A stretch of 64,000 nt of DNA from Bettongia penicillata ogilbyi (lineage: Eukaryota > Chordata > Mammalia > Diprotodontia > Potoroidae), in the NCBI GenBank assembly GCA_023548195.1, contig JAJHZJ010000808.1:514309-578308 (forward strand), in the 5' to 3' direction. Shown in pieces: positions 35,286 to 46,984 of the stretch (positions are counted from its first letter, which is position 1; each line of letters starts with the position of its first letter). The position numbers were made by a program, and so were the translations under genes. The notes beneath the pieces were generated by a model. The model had not been told where the DNA came from, searched no databases, and worked only from the letters and a program-made list of their open reading frames with translations.

Positions 35286-35944
35286 GTAATGTCACCCCAG
35301 TTGGCATCACTGAATTCACTTTCTTCCTGGGATTACCTATAAATATTTTCTATTGTTTTTGTATCTTGTGCATTTTCTGTAGGTGGAAATAAAGGTTTTC
35401 TGCTATGCATGTATACAGGGTCCGAGCATCTCTGAAAACCTCAGTGTGGGCTATATTTGAAGATTTTCTTGGAACCTCCAGCTGGCAGAAATGAAACAAG
35501 GAAAACAGAATCCTTTAGGTTCAGCCCCCAAGGCCAGACTGAGTACAAGTGACCCCAGAATCTTTCGACTTTGGGGAGGGGGTCTAAGGATAGGGAATGT
35601 CTGAAGGACAGGTTTTAGGACAAACTGTTAAATGGTATTGAGTACTAATATCTGGGGAATGCACTCAAGGCACTGAGCTAGATAACGTATGTGGCCTAAG
35701 TTCATCTCATCGTTTGAAAAAATGAAAGACATTAACCATTCAATCAATGGCAAAGCCCTCTATGTACTATGTGGAGATGCAGAGAAATAACAAGACACAG
35801 ACCTGTATTTATGATGACTGGAAAGAGAAGACAAACGAGTTAGTTTCTGTCCTAAATGAGCAAGAAATGTATCAAGCAAAGAAGTAACTAAAATGGCAAC
35901 CTTTTAAAACCATCTTTCTTTTTGACCCTCCAGATCGATCATAA
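35286..35944. other. unassigned sequence
   Basis: No gene or repeat that I can support. 35380-35400 contains aaataaag, which is not enough to call an LTR. Confidence 0.5.
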
Positions 35945-36245
35945 CATAAATAACACTTTATCTTGATTCAGATAGTGTTTTGCAGTTTTTAGGACATTTT
36001 CACATGCCATTCTCTCCTTTGAACCTCACAACACTGTTGTGAATAGACAAGAGAGGAAATATATTTCCTAACCCTCGTGGGCTTATTGAGTTATTTTTTC
36101 CTCTCACAGCTTTGTGAGGTTGATGGGTAACTTTATTGTTGAGGAAACTGAGACTCAGACTTGCCCAGTGTCACCCAATTAGAAAATGGCAGAGCTGGAA
36201 CTAGACCCAGGCCAATGTTCTTTCTACCATACCAATGAGCACAAC
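35945..36245 (-). mobile_element. MIR-type SINE(s), minus strand
   Basis: A first part (aacactttatcttgattcag, tgccattctctcctttgaac ctcacaacactgttgtgaat) is followed after about 40 bp by another ctttgtgaggttgatgggta, aggaaactgagactcagac and gagctggaactagacccagg. The repeated 'ttgtgag' part suggests two overlapping copies or a short internal duplication. Confidence 0.65.
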
Positions 36246-36778
36246 TAGTTAAGCCTAGAGAGTTAAGATCATTGAGCTTAAGTGGTGGCAAATTAGTTTA
36301 ACTCACTGAAAAGACTCTGAGGGGTTATTATAATGTAAACACAAGCACAAATTAAAAATGTATATTTCCATAACTTGTTTGTTAATGTTTCCCCATAGAA
36401 GTATTCTACAGTTCACTGTTACTGGCTTAGGAAAATCTGTCAGGATAACTAAATTATGTTTTGTTTTGGTTTTTAACAAGGAAAAATCTATTCATTAACT
36501 ATGGGGCTATGTCTTACAGTATGTATTCAGGCTCTAAAAACTTTGAGTACCACTAAAAAAATGAGATACTTATCTTGGCACTTGACATAGTTGTTTGTAA
36601 GCTGCCAAACACAAACAGAAAGATAAGCACAATTTTGCGTAATCATTACAATTAGAGAATCCAAGGAAAGTATTTACTTGTGTTATGTTCCAAACAATGC
36701 CAGCACCTTTAAAAGAAAAACATGGAGATGAAGGGTTTTTGATTGAGGATTGAAAGGCAACTCTTAGGGTATTTATTC
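36246..36778. other. unassigned sequence
   Basis: No gene or repeat that I can support. Confidence 0.5.
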
Positions 36779-37065
36779 CAGAGGTCTTCAGACTATGACC
36801 ATCCAGCCAAATTTGAACCCCTGTGTAAATTATATGACCCACACTCTAAGCATGATTTTTTAAAAAATCATTTAAAAAGACTTTAATATTTAATTTATTT
36901 AATATTTGCTTAACATTAAGTACTTCTGTATTTTAACTAAAGTTTAAATTTTAAATATTTTGTATTTAATTCGTTTACTCTTTATTTAATATTTTTAAAT
37001 GTAAAAAAAAATTCTTAGGTGGGACAGAAACAGGCTCATGGGTCACAAGTTGTTGAACCTGACAG
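36779..37065. mobile_element. hAT-like DNA transposon remnant
   Basis: The left end cagaggtcttcagactatga ccatccagccaaatttgaac resembles the hAT/Charlie start 'caggggtcctcaaactatggcccgcgggccaaat'. The right end, gggtcacaagttgttgaacctgac, reads back as a degraded inverted partner. The middle is AT-rich and non-coding. No 8-bp target duplication was found. Confidence 0.4.
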
Positions 37066-37504
37066 TCCAACCTTTACCGGAACAAGATTACCTTCTACAT
37101 CATAGTGACATATTTTGCATATGGAATTAAGTGACTTGTGTGGAAGAGTCTAGACTCCTATTCTCTTAAAGTTGGAAGGGACCTCAGAGTTTAGTTAATC
37201 TGCAGAAGAATCTCATGTACATGTTCAATCAGTAGTCCATCTCTGCTTCTGTTTAAAGGCCTCAAATGAGGAGGAAGCTACCATCTTTTGAGGAAATGCA
37301 TTACATATAACTTTCATTGCTGGGAAGTTGTTTTGTTTCTTTCCCTTACTTTATGGCTAAATTTGTCTCTGCAGCTTTCACCCATCGCTCCTACATTGAA
37401 GTTCTAGGGTAAAGTAAAATAAATCTAATACTTCTTCCATGTGACAGCTCTTCAAATATAGGAAGATTATTATGCCCCACCTACCCTGGCCCCTCAACCC
37501 CTTA

Positions 37505-37615
37505 GTTATAAGAAAATCAATAAATATTATCAAGTTCCTACAATGTACCAGGAACTGTGTGAAGTGCTGGGGATAAAAATCCAAAAATAAAACAAGTCAA
37601 AAATATCTCCATTTC
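37505..37615 (+). mobile_element. old interspersed repeat nested in CR1/L3
   Basis: attatcaagttcctacaatg taccaggaactgtgtgaagtgctggggata is the same family block as 22115-22225, inserted between two adjacent CR1 segments. Confidence 0.5.
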
Positions 37616-37707
37616 CTTCAACTGATCCTGATGTGGTATAAACTCAAGAGTTTTCACTCTCTTGATTCCCTTCCTCAGTAAACTTTATAGCTTATCAACA
37701 TTTTCCC

Positions 37708-37965
37708 AGAGACAGTTAGGTGGCACAGTGGATAAAGAATTGGATTTGAAGTCAGAAACATCTGAGTTCAAATCCAGTTTCAGACCCTTGCTAGCTGTAG
37801 GACCCTGAGCAAGCCACTTAACATTTTTTTGCCTCTGTTTTTCTAACTATAAAATAGAGATAATAAAAGTACTTACCTGCCAGGGCAATATTTGTAAAGT
37901 GCAGCACAATGTCTGGCACATGGTAGGCATTTCATAAATGCTTATTCTCTACCCCTTTCTAAAAT
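37708..37965 (+). mobile_element. MIR/CORE-type SINE nested in CR1/L3
   Basis: agttaggtggcacagtggat aaagaattggatttgaagtc, gagttcaaatccagtttcag, then a MIR-type tail with acctgccagggcaatatttg and ggtaggcatttcataaatgc. Confidence 0.75.
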
Positions 37966-38430
37966 GAGGCATTCAGAATTAGACTCAGTAAACCAGACAT
38001 AGTCTGACTAGGATGGAATTCATCAGTATTCTTGCCATAGTTATCAACAGTAGGCTTCTTAATATGGCCTATTATTGCATTAGCTTTCTTGGCTTCCCTA
38101 TCATACAGCTGACTTACATTGAGTCTATAGTCCACTAAAATGCACAGATTCTAACTCAAGCTTTGTGACTATAAATCAAAGATTATTTCCATTATATCAT
38201 ATAGTTATAGTTGGATACTATTAAAAATGAATACGATTAGTTATTGGATCAAGACTAAAGCCCTTTTGGAATATCAATGACAGGTTACTTATCAATTTGA
38301 TAGCCAAGTACAGGCTAATGCTCAACTCTCTATACTTGGATTCTTGACAATCAGCCATATTACATTAAATATCAAAAACATTCTTCACATGCTGGTCTTC
38401 AATCTGCTAGAATAGTTTGCATATTAATGA

Positions 38431-40431
38431 CTCATTTACCTTCTGGGATGTCATTTCTATATGCTAATAGATCAAGTGCTCCATAGTAGGTAGTAAAGTC
38501 ACACCATAAGGTAATTCATTATACTGAGATGACCTTAACGTTATACCAATAAGAAAAGGTTGTTTTATATTTGCATTTCAGAGCAGCTCCTGAAGTTACT
38601 AAATTTGATTTCTGCTTGTGTCTAAAAACTTTTTATCCAGGAAATTCTAGTAACATAATTTGAGTTTTTATCAGTTCTCTATTATGCTGTTGTGCCTAGA
38701 ACACTATACATTAATATCTGTTTTGATGTGTGCCATAGAATCTTGGTATGTTAGAATTGGAAGGGACCTTAAAGAATCATAGATACTCAGATGTGGACAG
38801 ACTTCAGAAGTCTAATCTGTACCTGAGAAGGAACTAGCTGGATGAAAGAGGGTTACATAAATCAGAGCCAACTAATCCATTTTTAAAAATAAGACAACTG
38901 ACTTCCATAGAGTTAGAGTTCTTCCAATTCCACAGATATCCCCCAAGATATCTGTAAACAGATTTCAAGAGATCAGGAACTTAAATGGGAAATATTACAT
39001 CTCTAGTTGATGTAATTGTTTTCTTTGTAATCCAAAGCATTTTATTTTGTGTATTTAAAAACTTTACTCTGAGATAGAGTGCATAAACTTATTAGACTGC
39101 CAAGAGACAAAGAAGTTTAAGAACTCTTGATCACCATAACCCAAGGTCACATACCTCGTCAAAGTCCAAACTAGAAAGAGAAACTAATTCTACTGACAAT
39201 TTGGTAACATTCCCTTTTCTACCACACTGCATCCATAAGAGTATATTGTTCCTAATTTGTACCCCTACAGTTCCTAACAAAGTTAGAAATGTTAGTTGCA
39301 TGCCTGAAACAACACTGTGTATTGAATGAGTGGACAAGAACAGGGATAGTGCAACTAATGGAGGAGAAGAGATAATGGGGGATGACTGGGAATCGGTTCA
39401 AGTAGGGTTTGATGGAGAATTCATTCTGGGAAGCTTGGATTTCTGTGTAAGAAATCTTCATTATTCTAAAACGAGAATGAGGGATAGATCAGATAACCAC
39501 CATAAGAAGTGTGTATGGTGGCACACGCAGGGACTGTCATTACTCTGTTTTTACAAACCCTGTAATGATCTTCTTCAATCAGAAAAAAAATTCTCAATGA
39601 TTTGATTGACTCAGTTCTAATTCCATCATCTAATCATCTCTTTGTCAAAATGTACTTATAGTGTTCAATTGTACTCATTAAAAGCTTCCCTTGGCAGTTT
39701 TTCTACAACTTTTATACCCTGACTTCTTTTTAAAGAACCATATCTCTCTTCCACATCATGGGTCTCAGTTTATCATTTTTTAAAAAGATAAAACAAGTTT
39801 TTGAAGTAAAGATGTAAAATTGTTTCACCACAGAACCTGTACACAAGAGTGATATGAATTGCAGTAATTGCATCATATTTGAAATGATTATTGCCTATGT
39901 ACATAGTACCTTTTGTGGAATACAACTTGTCTTTATGCAACTGACAACACATTCAGCCATAGAGTTTGAAGTAAATCAGGAGCACTACTAAGAATAGATC
40001 GCAGGAACAGCCTGAATGATCACCATCTGCTTTCATACTTTGCTTCCTAATATAAATGATGCACTTGTTTAAAAATGCTTGAAATTTCAAACTCTAGAAC
40101 TAAATCTCTATTACAGTAGAATTATATCTATATTTCTATTTCATCAATTGTTAGGATATCGATATTACTGACTTGTGAGGTTAACTTATAACAATAAATA
40201 AAGATAATCCATGAGTCTCTTGGAATAATAAAATCTTGGAATTAGCAAGAAAATGTAGAAGTCATATAATTCAATCTGAAACCCAAGGTCTTTTACCATA
40301 TACCTGACACATGACTGCTCAGCTTCTGTTCTGTTGCTTTATATATCAAGAATTCATGACATGTTGAGGCAGCCCATCACATCTCAGTCACATCTGATGA
40401 TATTTGGAATCTGACTATAATCCACACCAAT
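38431..40431. other. unassigned, repeat-poor 2 kb
   Basis: A CR1- or MIR-like piece ttagaattggaagggacctt is visible at 38752-38771. The 91-codon frame at 39330-39605 has no recognised family. Confidence 0.5.
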
Positions 40432-40680
40432 GGTGCAGTGAGGTGGCTCAATGGATAAAGCATTGGGCTGGAGTCAGGAAGATCTGAGTTTAAATCTGGC
40501 CTCAGACACTTAGTAGCTGTATGACCCTGGGTAAGTCACTTAACCTCTGTTTGCCTTAATCCACTAGAGAAAAAAAATGACAAATGACTCCAGTATTTTT
40601 ACCAATACAACCCCATGGAAAGCATGGTCCATGGGGTCATGAAGAGTCAGACATGACTGAATGACGGAACAACCAGAAAA
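40432..40680 (+). mobile_element. tRNA-derived marsupial SINE
   Basis: gtgaggtggctcaatggata aagcattgggctggagtcag gaagatctgagtttaaatct, the core with cttaacctctgtttgcctta, and the tail with gtcatgaagagtcagacatg and tgacggaacaaccagaaa. One of the best-preserved SINEs here; it carries a small extra gcatggtccatggggt near its 3' end. Confidence 0.88.
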
Positions 40681-41344
40681 ATAATTCATACCAATCATTC
40701 CATGGATAAAATGACCAATTTCTTATGCACACAATAGTCTTTCAAATATTGAAACTGGTTATTATGTCCTTTATCCCAACTTCCTAAATAGTTTTGCCAC
40801 AAGTTTACCTTTTCTACTCTACCCCTTTTAACATCTTGACCATAAAATTTCTTCAGCCCTTCAATTCTATGATCTCCTTTTCTGTCCCACTTGAGCCGTA
40901 AGCACATGCAAAGTTTCCAGCTGACCAGCTCACCAAACTGAACTATTTAACCCTTTAATAATTCACTAACCACCACCATATACTCCCTTATCCACACATT
41001 GCCCAGCATTTCCTGCGTTTGTCACCAGCACTATTTACCAATCCTCACACGAGCAAACTAGACTGCCACACATTCCTCTTCTTCAATAATCATGTTCACT
41101 TTTTTGTTCTATCTCTAAAAATCCCCCTTTTATTCCATCTGTGAAATTATCATTTTGGAGAAAATGCTCACTTTGGATGAGAAAGGTTTGTAGCAAGATC
41201 TTTGGCAATAACGGCTACTGTTGAGAAGATATTTTTGTCACTCTGCGTAAGTGGAAAAAAGACAGACTAAGGAAAGAAATGCTATTGGCTTCTTGGCTCT
41301 TCCATCCCTTGCATAGGCAAGAATAGCCTTGCCAGCTCTATGAG
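40681..41344. other. unassigned sequence
   Basis: A CR1-like shred (tctttcaaatattgaaactg) lies near 40740; nothing else is recognised. Confidence 0.45.
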
Positions 41345-43500
41345 ATGGCTTTATATGGTTGTATAAATTGGAATAATGACAACTTTGACTTTAATGACTA
41401 CATCAGAGGCAAGTTGATATGGAAGGAAAAGAGAAAAATAATAAACAAGATGGTAGGAGTTATTGATGCTTTTTTATCAAGGATTCCATGCAGGATAAAC
41501 AAGAAAGGATCATTTTTTAAGCAGAGGAAATCTGTATGACAAAGGTTGGGATCTGGAATTGGGATTTATTTAGAGATGTGACAGAGGCTTTTTATTTGAC
41601 TATCAGGTTATAAACAGGACTGAAGTAGAAGAAATACCACATTGTTCTTCTCTCCTGATGATTGACAGTGTTACCTCTAGTGGTGTTCCTTACGTTGTGT
41701 TAGTGCACCAAGAATTGTTAGACATCCTAAGTAACTGTGAATGGTGGAAGACTGAGCCTACTGGTCCATGTGGTATAAAGAAAAGGCACCAGCTATCATC
41801 AATGTCATCCTCACCCTCATTAGTTAGTCAGTTAAACCAAGCACTTAGTAGAGTTGAACAAGCCTTTTCCTGAGCCCAGGAGGCTCAAAGTGTTCTAGAA
41901 AAAGTCCAGCAATCTTATAGTGACTGGTAATCACTATCTGGAACTGATTTCCAATATCTGCCCATATTGAAAGATATTAGAGCCTTTATAAGTCTACAGA
42001 AGATTCTAGATATGATCAATTAACTCAGAAGCAGAGAACTATCCATCAAGTCCCAAAGTCCCTCAAAACTAAAGCTGGTTAAGAAGATCTAACAGGAGAC
42101 AGATGCAAGTCCAAGAAGTGTCCAGTACTATGAATGAAAATCCAAAGGTGACCAGAAGAAATAGGTGATCATTTGGTCATAGTTCTGGGTTCCTGCTTCC
42201 AAGGGCATCTTTACTATTTTTCCAGATTTATTATACCAAACACTCACCAGATTTTAATGCAAGTGTAGAGCATTTCTTCTTAGTATGAATATCAGCTGAT
42301 GATTTGCAGATCTTCTGACAACATGAAAGGCAGGTTAGGAGCAAAGACCTCATAAATATATTTGGCTGTCAATAGGTTCTTCTGTGACTTTGCTCCTAGA
42401 GAAGGACAATATGAATGCTAAGGACTTTTCAGATGAAAGCTATGCACGTGACCATTGACAACTGATTATCAAAGAAGCAACTTGCCTCCATGATGGCAAC
42501 ACCACCAGTAGTACCCACCTGACAGGAGCTGTGTCTTCATGGATAAGGAGTCTAATAACTATGCAACATTAAATGAGTCTACTTCAACAATCATGTCCCT
42601 CCTGCTGTGGCAGGCCACTGCATTACCTATATACAATGACTATACTGACAATGACAGTTAAGGGTCGGATCATCCGACAAGAATTCTTTTTCATTGACTT
42701 GATAATCAGGCTTTAATAATAAGAAGAACAGGAGATAGTTTTGAAATCTAGATTTTTGAGTATACAAAGCATTATATGAAGCACTTAGAGACTGGTGTCA
42801 ACCTTCAGATGAACTTTTCTATGACTATTTCCACAAATAGACCAATAACATTTGAGCTCATACATGAGAAGTAATAGCAGATCTAAGTAATCATTCCAGA
42901 TGATAAGAAGGGTGAAAAGAAGCACTATGAGAGAAGTCCCTACATAGATTCTGGTCCAGGTAACAGTGACCAGAGCAGCAATCCTGATGAAAAGGGGAGG
43001 AGTAAACCCAACAGTCTATATGCAGGCAAAGCCAAAGGGAAAGTCATAATTGAAATATCATCTATTCCAAAGTCCAGAAGAGTTGTCTCCAGGTAACATA
43101 CGGAAAGAGACTCAACCTACCACCAGAATCCCTGCTTCCTCTTCAAATCAAACAAAGTTTAACTCTACAGCAGAGAGATCTATCAATCAGACCACTGCCA
43201 CCATCCAACTTATCTTCATTAATCATCAATGATATAGTAGCCATGCAAAAAAGATACTACATTATATCAGTCTGAAAAGAGATAAGCATCTAAATAACTA
43301 TATAGGAATAAACTCTTAGAGGTCATATCACTGTGAATGATGGAAGTACTGATATTGGAACTTGTACTATAAGAAAGTCTCCTCTTCAGTTTTTCACTCA
43401 CATCATGCCTTTGCCAGGGCTCCAGATGAAACAAAGGATGACACCAGTACTCCAAAAATCTTCATATAGCAATATATTGTAGCAGATGTGACCTCTGTCA
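41345..43500 (+). pseudogene. chain of plus-strand ORF fragments, unidentified
   Basis: Successive plus-strand pieces look protein-like although broken: 41345-41539 (KMVGVIDAFLSRIPCRINKK), about 41560-41590 in another frame (LFRDVTEAFYLTIR), 41658-41873 (VPYVVLVHQELLDILSNCEWW, then SSPSLVSQLNQALSRVEQAF), continuing after a stop as VLEKVQQSYSDW, about 42760-42830 (YKALYEALRDWCQPSDELFYDYF) and 42905-43060 (DKKGEKKHYERSPYIDSGPG, then a lysine-rich part). I cannot name a parent protein. It may be an old processed pseudogene or a decayed mobile element. No poly(A) or target duplication was seen, and chance open frames remain possible. Confidence 0.3.
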
Positions 43501-43879
43501 CAGAGTAGGAGATAGTGCACCCCCCCCAATTTACCAATTTAATTCAGTGGAAGTATGGAACTATGATGAAGATGACTTTATAGCACTCTCACTACATAGT
43601 TCAAACTGGCATTAGAAACATGGAACCATATGACCATGCTCCTACTTTTTAAAATGCTACTCTTTCATTGGAGAGAATAATAGTCTGCTGATTTTATAAC
43701 TCCTTTAAAACATGCTTTAACTTCAATTCTCAGCTCATTTTCAATTTCAGTTTCTTTCCCATGTCTTGTCCTGGGAATGGAATCATGCTAATGTTGAGCA
43801 AATAATACTGGCGTCTTTGGTCGACACTTTTTTCTTAATTTGGCACGTACATGTCACTGGAATTTGGATTTTCCTAAGC

Positions 43880-44010
43880 TGGGACATCACTCCCATTAAG
43901 GTCCATGACAGAGGAATCTCTATCTTCTTTAAACTTTATATTTTCCCCATTACCAAGTCCAAAGTTTTATACATGGCAGGAATTCGATAAACGTTTGTTC
44001 AATTGAATTT
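43880..44010 (+). mobile_element. L2 LINE 3' end
   Basis: attaaggtccatgacagagg, then tccaaagttttatacatggc aggaattcgataaacgtttg ttcaattgaattt: the L2 terminus. Upstream L2 sequence may begin near 43700. Confidence 0.6.
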
Positions 44011-44074
44011 CCCTTCCCAAACCTTCCTTCCAATCCTCATGGGAGATAGTTTTGTATTCTACTACCAGGCTGAC

Positions 44075-44570
44075 TACAGTCACTTTGTCAACATTCTCCT
44101 AAAATGAACAAATTCAGCAAAATACTCCAGAGGTCATTTGGTCATTCCTAATATGTTGGACACAAAATATAATGGAACAATACCTCCTGCTTTCAGAAAA
44201 CCATACTTTTGTTCATTTAAATTAAAATCACAGTAGGATTTTTTTATTGCCATATCACACTATTGATTCATATAGGGTCTGCAGTATATTAACTCCACCC
44301 TCCAAGTCTTCATATGATTTATCATCACATCACTTCCTTCCACACAACACTTTCAATCAGCTTGTACAGTTTTAAAAAATATATAACTTAAAATTACTAC
44401 TTATCTATACAACGTTATCTTGTTATATTTGGTCCATCATTTTAGAAGGTTTCATTCTTTTAGGATCCTGATTCTGTCACCTAACATTCACTATTCTTCC
44501 CTGTTTTGTGTCATCCACAAACTTGGTAGCGCATATATCACCTATGTCATCATTGTCAAAAATAAATGGA
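44075..44570 (-). mobile_element. CR1/L3 LINE, antisense
   Basis: tttgtcaacattctcctaaa, atactccagaggtcatttgg, gccatatcacactattgatt, gtctgcagtatattaactcc, then ggatcctgattctgtcacct and tttgtgtcatccacaaactt follow antisense CR1/L3 order, further along the element than the 37-38 kb copy. It is cut off by the LTR-like repeat. Confidence 0.65.
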
Positions 44571-44577
44571 ATTCTGT

Positions 44578-45118
44578 GGGTCTTTACTGAAGGAAAGTGT
44601 GATGCTAATTAGAGTTAAAGATCATCCCTGCTCATAATAGGCCTCACCTGGAGGGGAGCTCGATTAAGGGAGGCTTGTTTTATAGGAAAGCCCATATCTT
44701 TTGGTAATTAATGAGGCACTGGATCACAAGGGTCATGATGCCCCCCAAAGTTGTATTTATAATCTGAGGTCAGGTTTTGCTTTGGGGGGGTCTTACTCTT
44801 TGCAATAATGATAATGTGATATGACCAGATGAGATTCTAGGTAATAGTTAAGAAACCCCCCTCCCCTCACTCCTGACATCCCCCTTTGAAAATCTGGTGA
44901 AGCACCAGATTTTGGTGCTTCTCTCTCTAACTATGCATGTATTGCTTATGGTCAGAAAGTTAGAAGCCTTTATTTCTCTGCTAGTATCTTCTTTGTTGAT
45001 ATATGTGATAAAAGAAGATTGTTGACCCCTCAAAAGTAACTTTCCTTTTAGAAAAGCAGATCTAAGAACCTGTGCTAGCAGGCCATCCTCAATGTACCAG
45101 GGTGGCTGCTGTCACAGA
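44578..45118 (+). mobile_element. LTR-like repeat, copy 1 (plus strand)
   Basis: This copy shares ordered blocks with the reverse complement of 46985-47555: gctcgattaagggaggcttg, caggttttgctttggggg, ttggtgcttctctctctaac, tggtcagaaagtt, gattgttgacccctcaaaag and agatctaagaacctgtgcta. It starts near tgtgggtctttactg. The size near 550 bp, the TG-like start and the lack of coding capacity suggest a solo LTR. The family is not identified, and a non-autonomous DNA element is an alternative. Confidence 0.55.
44889..44921. repeat. two overlapping hairpins within LTR-like copy 1
   Basis: Arms aaaatctggtg (44889-44899) and caccagatttt (44903-44913) form a perfect 11-bp stem with a 3-nt loop. Overlapping it, gaagcacc (44899-44906) pairs with ggtgcttc (44914-44921). 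The second copy of the repeat lacks the extra palindromic bases. Confidence 0.85.
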
Positions 45119-45439
45119 AAGGTGATGAATTCATTCATCAATATTCCTTACTCAAGAGTTTAAATTAGTGTTATTTATGACTTTAGTGCCTTCAGCTATC
45201 TTAACCTTAGATACAACTTAGCCCAATCTCTCATTTGTATATTAGAAAACAATCCCAATCAGTATTACAATATTCACAGTCAAATAATTTTAATTCTCTT
45301 GCAAATATATGCCATGAAGTATAAGGGGACCTGAGTTCCTAACCCATCTCTGCCATTAATGGATGGCACAACTGTCTAAACTAAGAGCCCTGTGAACGTA
45401 GGCGGCACATCTTAATTTAGGAAAATTACTTATTTAGAT
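45119..45439. other. unassigned sequence
   Basis: No gene or firmly supported repeat. Confidence 0.45.
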
Positions 45440-45615
45440 TTGCAATAGATTCTAGGGATCATCATCATCTTACCCAACACCTTCAACAGCACTGAAGCCC
45501 ATAGAGAATTAATGACTTGGCCAAGGTTTCACAGGCAATACGTATCAGAGTCAGGATTTAAACTAAAGACTTTGGGCTCAGAATCAGGATTCTTTATTTT
45601 GTATATAACAGTACT
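45440..45615 (-). mobile_element. MIR-type SINE, minus strand
   Basis: agaattaatgacttggccaa ggtttcacaggcaatacgta and gtcaggatttaaactaaaga ctttgggctc are complement core and head. Confidence 0.65.
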
Positions 45616-45660
45616 CTACATAAGGGAAATGCTTGATAAATATTTGTTCATTAAGTGATG
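45616..45660 (+). mobile_element. L2 LINE terminus
   Basis: taagggaaatgcttgataaa tatttgttcattaa; only the end is visible, directly after the MIR. Confidence 0.45.
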
Positions 45661-45831
45661 TCTGGCAAGTTTGCTTGTTTGAAAAGCAGTTACATGAGAA
45701 CTCCAAGATTCCTTCAGTTCTGTTTCTCCATGACTATACTTTTATGGTTATGGAGTCTCTCTTTCATAAGAGTTTCCCAAATGGAATTGTAACCAAAAGT
45801 AGTCTTGAGCCTAAATAATAGGCTGTAGGTT

Positions 45832-45945
45832 CACAAAACTTTAGGACTAGAAAGGACCATCAAAATCTGTAGTCTAACCTCTCATTTTATAGATGAGAAA
45901 ACTGAGACTTAAAGATGTAACAATCTGTTCAAGGTCATATAACCT
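45832..45945 (-). mobile_element. MIR-type SINE, minus strand, partial
   Basis: actttaggactagaaaggac catcaaaatctgtagtctaa, tagatgagaaaactgagact and aaggtcatataacc. Confidence 0.65.
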
Positions 45946-46984
45946 CTCTTGAATCTATTTTCCATCCATGATTATAAACTATTTCACGCTATGTTAAGTA
46001 GCTTCTCACTATCACTTTTCTGAAATTATACTATTATGGTTATATGAAAAATAAAATTGCATTCCATACAGAAAATATGGTTTTTAGAATATATCAAAAA
46101 GCAAAGTATTTTTCAGAACATATTCTCTACTGTGTATGTTATTTAAGTTTCTTCCAATAATGGTAGCTTCAATTATACCAGCTCACAGCCAGAACAAAAA
46201 AGGACCACCATTCTTTATGGAAAATATTCAGGAATTTAAATATTTTCACTTCTAACAATGAGCAAAATAAATATTGCCTTCAGTCAAGAAGTAGGTAATT
46301 GTGTGTGTGTGTGTTTCTTAATTATATGAGCATTCTCAAACGTTTAAAACTGACAAGAGATTTTTATAAAGAAACATATATATATAAGCATACATGTTTT
46401 AGCAACAAAGAAATAAAAAGCAAAATAAATTGTAGAATACAGTAAATAACCTTGAGTTTAACTGCATTACAAGGAAAAATTGTTAACAGATTACTTATAC
46501 AAATGTACTTGAAATAAGTGTTCTTCTCAACAGTTTGAAGAAATGGAGAAAAATGATCCTGTTGTGCCCCATCTAGGCACAATTCAATTTTCTGAGTCCT
46601 TTTTATTCAAAAACAGACATCAAAACAATTATTGTTTACCTAATATCTGTTAGGCAGCATTACTTCATTATTATTTTATACTGACCATAAGGAAAATAAA
46701 TGCTGCAGAGACTAGTAGTTCTCATGTCTACAGTGCTTTAAGATTCACAAAATGCTTTCCTCACAACATGGATCATATTTCAAATATAACATGTCCAAAA
46801 TTGAACTTATCTGTTTCAATAAAGGTGAATTTTTTTTCACATAACATCTTTATATTTGTCCAGGATACCAGTATTCTCCTTAGTCACCTAGGTTCACAAA
46901 TTCAATCATTCTCTACACTTCACTTTCCCTCACCCACCACCATCCAGTTAGTTGTCAAGAGTTGTTTCCTGAACATCTCTCAGT
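45946..46984. other. unassigned sequence
   Basis: Contains a short TG run (46301-46314) and a possible MIR tail fragment at 46705-46770 (gtgctttaagattcacaaaa). Nothing else is recognised. Confidence 0.45.

Larger units (their letters stand above)
37150..38430 (-). mobile_element. CR1/L3 LINE, antisense, interrupted by two younger repeats
   Basis: Plus-strand pieces in reverse-family order: gttggaagggacctcagagt, cttctgtttaaaggcctcaa, ttccatgtgacagctcttca, ttccttcaactgatcctgat, tatcaacattttccc, attagactcagtaaaccaga, ttgcattagctttcttggct and gagtctatagtccactaaaa. Gaps at about 37505-37615 and 37708-37965 are filled by other repeats, and the CR1 order resumes correctly after each. Confidence 0.65.
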
